Assembly (NCBI GenBank): GCA_003650505.1
Contig: QMQL01000036.1
Coordinates: 1-7,550, forward strand
DNA length: 7,550 nt
Direction: 5' to 3'
Origin: Candidatus Acetothermia bacterium
GTDB taxonomy: Bacteria > Bipolaricaulota > Bipolaricaulia > UBA7950 > UBA9294
Shown: piece by piece, positions 4,740 to 7,550 of the stretch
Layout of the letters: every line of letters starts with the position of its first letter
How positions within the stretch are numbered: position 1 is the first letter of the stretch
Made by a program: the position numbers and the translations under genes
Notes under the pieces: model-generated
Told to the model about the DNA's origin: nothing
Databases searched by the model: none
Seen by the model: the letters and a program-made list of their open reading frames with translations, nothing else

Positions 4740-7550
4740 GCGGGGTCATCCACGTAAAAGGTGCGCGGGAGCACAACCTGAAGAACATCGACGTCACCCT
4801 CCCGCGGGAGAAGCTGATCGTGATCACCGGGATCTCCGGGTCAGGGAAGAGCTCGCTTGCGTTCGACACGATCTACGCCGAAGGGCAGCGCCGCTACGTC
4901 GAGTCCCTCTCCGCCTACGCCCGCCAGTTCCTCGGGAGGCTGGAGAAGCCGGACGTCGACCTGATCGAGGGGCTATCCCCGGCGATATCGATCGACCAGA
5001 AGACGAGATCCCACAACCCGCGCTCGACCGTCGGAACGGTGACCGAGATCTACGACTACCTCCGCCTCCTCTACGCCCGGATCGGGCATCCCCACTGCCC
5101 GAAGTGCGGTGAGCCGATCAGCCAGCAGACCTCCCAGCAGGTCATCGACGCGGTGATGGAACTCCCGGAGGGGGTGCGGATCCAGATCCTCGCCCCACTC
5201 GTTCGGGGGAGGAAGGGGGAGTACAAGAAGACGTTCGAGGAGATCCGGCAGGAGGGGTTCACCCGCGTCCGGGTAGACGGGGTGACCAGGACCCTATACG
5301 AGGAGATCGAGCTTGTCCGGCAGCAGAAGCACACGATCGAGATCGTCGTCGATCGGGTCGCTGTCTCGCCGGAGAAGCGGGGACGGATCGCCGACTCGAT
5401 CGAGACCGCGCTGAAGCACGGTGGCGGGCTCGTCGGGATCCTGACCGAGGACGGACAGGAGCGGCTCTACAGCGAGCACTACGCCTGCCTGAAGTGCGGG
5501 ATCAGCTACGAGGAGCTCTCCCCGCGGATGTTCTCGTTCAACAACCCGTACGGCGCATGCCCTGAGTGCAGCGGTCTGGGAGAGCGGAAGGAGGTCGATC
5601 CCGAGCTCGTGATCGACCCCGATCGCGGCCTCCTCGACGGCGGGCTGATCCCGTACGCCAACACGAAGTCCCGCTGGATCGAAGGGCAGATGATCGGGCT
5701 GGCGAAGGCGCTTCGGATCGATCCGCACAGGCCCCTCGGCAAGATCCCGAAGGAGAAGCTCGACGTCATCCTCTATGGGACCGGAACGCGGCCGATCACA
5801 TTCGAGTACCGCTCGACATCCGGCCATGCCCGGACGATCAAACGGCCGTTCCGTGGGATCATCCCCTACATCGAGAGGGCCTATCGGGAGACGACATCCC
5901 AGGATTGGCGGGACGAGCTCGAGCAGTTCATGGCGACCCTCCCCTGCCCGGTCTGCGGGGGGGCACGGCTGAAGCCCGAGCCGCTCGCGGTGACGATCGA
6001 CGGGCTGAACATCCACGAGGTGACCTCCCTCTCGATAAGGAGCGCCCTTACCTTCTTCGAGAACCTGAAGCTGACCGAACGGGAGGAGGCGATCGCACAT
6101 CAGATTCTGAAGGAGATCAAGGCGCGGCTCGGGTTCATGGTCGCGGTCGGCCTCGACTACCTGACCCTCGATCGGAGGGCAGGGACCCTCGCCGGCGGGG
6201 AGGCGCAGCGGATCAGGCTCGCCACCCAGATCGGAAGCCAACTGACCGGCGTCCTCTACGTCCTCGATGAACCGTCGATCGGCCTCCATCAGCGGGACAA
6301 TCGCCGCCTCCTTGCGACGCTAAAAGGGCTCCGCGACCTCGGGAACACGGTGATCGTCGTCGAGCACGATGAGGAGACGATGCGGGAGAGCGACTTCATC
6401 CTCGACCTCGGCCCGGGGGCCGGGGCGCACGGCGGGGAGGTCGTCGCCGCCGGACCGCCGGAGGAGATCGCGGCGCACGACGAATCGATAACCGGACGCT
6501 ACCTCGCCGGGAGGTTCAAGATCCCCGTCCCAAAGAAAAGGCGGAAGGGGAACGGGAAATCGATCAGGGTGATCGGGGCGGAGGAGCACAACCTGCGGGA
6601 AATAGACGTCGAGTTCCCCCTCGGGAGGTTCATCTGCGTCACCGGGGTCTCAGGATCGGGGAAGAGCACCCTCGTGGAGGACGTACTCTACCGGGGGGTC
6701 GCCCACCGCCTCCACCTCGCGGCCCGTCGGCCGGGGAGGCACAAGGAGATCCTCGGGGTGGAGAACATCGACAAGGTGATCGAGATCGATCAGTCCCCGA
6801 TCGGAAGGACCCCGCGCTCGAACCCGGCGACCTACACCAAGGTCTTCGACGACATCCGCGCCCTGTTCGCCAGGACACCGGACGCCAAGCTCCGCGGCTA
6901 CACGGCCGGGAGGTTCAGCTTCAACGTCAAGGGAGGACGGTGCGAGGCCTGCCAGGGGCAGGGGGTGGAGAGGATCGAGATGCACTTCCTCCCCGACGTG
7001 TACGTACCGTGCGACGTGTGCCACGGGAGCCGCTACAACCGGGAGACCCTCCAGGTCCGCTACAAGGGGAGGTCGATCGCCGACGTCCTCTCGATGTCGG
7101 TAGAGGAGGCGCTCGACTTCTTCGAGAACGTCCCGCGGATCCGGAGGAGGCTTCAGACCCTCTACGACGTCGGCCTCTCCTACATCGAGCTCGGCCAGCC
7201 GGCGACCGAGCTGTCAGGGGGTGAGGCGCAGCGGATCAAGCTGGCGAAGGAGCTGTCGAAGCGGGCGACCGGGAAGACCCTGTACATCCTCGACGAGCCG
7301 ACGACCGGGCTGCACGCGGCCGACGTGGAGAAGCTATTGAACGTCCTCCACCGGCTCGTCGACGCGGGGAACACGGTCGTCGTCATCGAGCACAACATGG
7401 ACGTGATCAAGACGGCTGACTGGCTGATCGACCGAGCGAACTGCCGAATCCTCTATTCCCCGGTGCAGGTGCCTCCGCTGATCGGACAAGAGCCGATCGC
7501 GGTCCCGACCCCTCCGCCCTCGTCGACGACCGTCAGAGTGACCATATACG
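4736..7550 (+). CDS. uvrA: UvrA excinuclease subunit, C-terminus missing after residue 899
   Basis: UvrA is the dimeric ABC-type ATPase that detects DNA lesions and delivers UvrB in nucleotide excision repair. Residues 1-899 follow the family throughout. NBD I has Walker A GISGSGKSS (32-40), signature LAGGEAQRIRL (485-495; LSGGE is usual), Walker B VLYVLDEPS (506-514) and switch His544. NBD II has Walker A GVSGSGKST (637-645), signature LSGGEAQRIKL (826-836), Walker B LYILDEPTT (849-857) and switch His886. Zinc-binding CxxC pairs occur at 121/124, 251/254 with 275/278, 404/407, and 736/739 with 759/762. After Asp899 (base 7432) the expected LGP-glycine-rich continuation and the final roughly 40 residues are absent. 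The frame stays open to the window edge with 39 codons that do not resemble UvrA. The catalytic motifs are complete, so the break affects only the C-terminal tail. It may be a real truncation or an assembly join. Confidence 0.95.
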   Translation, partial: MSGVIHVKGAREHNLKNIDVTLPREKLIVITGISGSGKSSLAFDTIYAEGQRRYVESLSAYARQFLGRLEKPDVDLIEGLSPAISIDQKTRSHNPRSTVGTVTEIYDYLRLLYARIGHPHCPKCGEPISQQTSQQVIDAVMELPEGVRIQILAPLVRGRKGEYKKTFEEIRQEGFTRVRVDGVTRTLYEEIELVRQQKHTIEIVVDRVAVSPEKRGRIADSIETALKHGGGLVGILTEDGQERLYSEHYACLKCGISYEELSPRMFSFNNPYGACPECSGLGERKEVDPELVIDPDRGLLDGGLIPYANTKSRWIEGQMIGLAKALRIDPHRPLGKIPKEKLDVILYGTGTRPITFEYRSTSGHARTIKRPFRGIIPYIERAYRETTSQDWRDELEQFMATLPCPVCGGARLKPEPLAVTIDGLNIHEVTSLSIRSALTFFENLKLTEREEAIAHQILKEIKARLGFMVAVGLDYLTLDRRAGTLAGGEAQRIRLATQIGSQLTGVLYVLDEPSIGLHQRDNRRLLATLKGLRDLGNTVIVVEHDEETMRESDFILDLGPGAGAHGGEVVAAGPPEEIAAHDESITGRYLAGRFKIPVPKKRRKGNGKSIRVIGAEEHNLREIDVEFPLGRFICVTGVSGSGKSTLVEDVLYRGVAHRLHLAARRPGRHKEILGVENIDKVIEIDQSPIGRTPRSNPATYTKVFDDIRALFARTPDAKLRGYTAGRFSFNVKGGRCEACQGQGVERIEMHFLPDVYVPCDVCHGSRYNRETLQVRYKGRSIADVLSMSVEEALDFFENVPRIRRRLQTLYDVGLSYIELGQPATELSGGEAQRIKLAKELSKRATGKTLYILDEPTTGLHAADVEKLLNVLHRLVDAGNTVVVIEHNMDVIKTADWLIDRANCRILYSPVQVPPLIGQEPIAVPTPPPSSTTVRVTIY
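7453..7550 (-). CDS. C-terminal fragment of a possible PKD-domain protein (partial)
   Basis: On the minus strand the last 98 bases read as 31 codons plus a TAG stop at 7453-7455. The product starts YMVTLTVVDEGGGVGTA and ends with a short tail holding two cysteines (SCPISGGTC). The YxVTLTVxDxxG pattern is the final strand pair of PKD/Ig-like repeats found in secreted or cell-surface proteins. The gene enters from beyond the window. It runs toward uvrA, and its stop lies about 20 bases from the point where UvrA similarity ends. The fragment is short, so the family call is tentative; the plus-strand frame here is also open. Confidence 0.45.
   Translation of the reverse strand, partial: YMVTLTVVDEGGGVGTAIGSCPISGGTCTGE

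Noticed and set aside
5294..6289. 331-codon open frame on the minus strand
   Set aside because: It is antisense to uvrA with the same mirror-codon composition; every part of the plus strand here is explained by conserved UvrA sequence.
7433..7550. A second intein beginning in uvrA
   Set aside because: The new sequence does not start with Cys, Ser, Thr or Ala in a block A pattern, and the minus strand gives a better PKD-like reading ending in a stop.

Overview
The window is GC-rich (roughly 60% or more by eye) and looks bacterial. It has Shine-Dalgarno sequences, sigma70-like promoter hexamers, an intrinsic terminator and a complete uvrB followed by most of uvrA. I cannot place the organism in a phylum from this sequence; an uncultured GC-rich bacterium is a fair description.

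Layout. At 35-499 (+) is a free methionine-(R)-sulfoxide reductase of the GAF type. It converges with a 50-residue, very acidic, perfectly heptad-spaced coiled-coil protein at 549-701 (-), which has its own promoter, ribosome binding site and terminator. An acylphosphatase follows at 814-1095 (+), possibly coupled to a 10-codon leader ORF. Then come uvrB (1143-4739) and uvrA (from 4736), which overlap by four bases (ATGA).

The outstanding feature is inside uvrB. A 534-residue in-frame intein (1299-2900) splits the Walker A P-loop between its Lys and its Thr. It carries Hint splicing blocks, a two-motif LAGLIDADG homing endonuclease whose second catalytic position is Asn, and, unusually, a Cro/C1-type (XRE) helix-turn-helix between the endonuclease and the C-terminal splicing block. 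Excision would leave a normal 664-residue UvrB. The intein has far fewer GATC tetranucleotides than its host gene, which agrees with horizontal arrival.

uvrB also has an unusual start. A -35/-10 pair places transcription within a few bases of the ATG. No ribosome binding site is visible, and a perfect 17-base palindrome covers the end of the -10 hexamer and the start codon. This looks like a leaderless, operator-controlled repair operon.

UvrB and UvrA act together in nucleotide excision repair: UvrA finds the lesion and loads UvrB, whose ATPase is needed for damage verification. Because the intein interrupts the UvrB ATP-binding loop, repair should depend on protein splicing. uvrA matches its family up to residue 899 (base 7432). 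The sequence then changes abruptly, and the last 98 bases read best on the opposite strand as the C-terminal end of a PKD-like protein. This is either a real truncation or an assembly junction.
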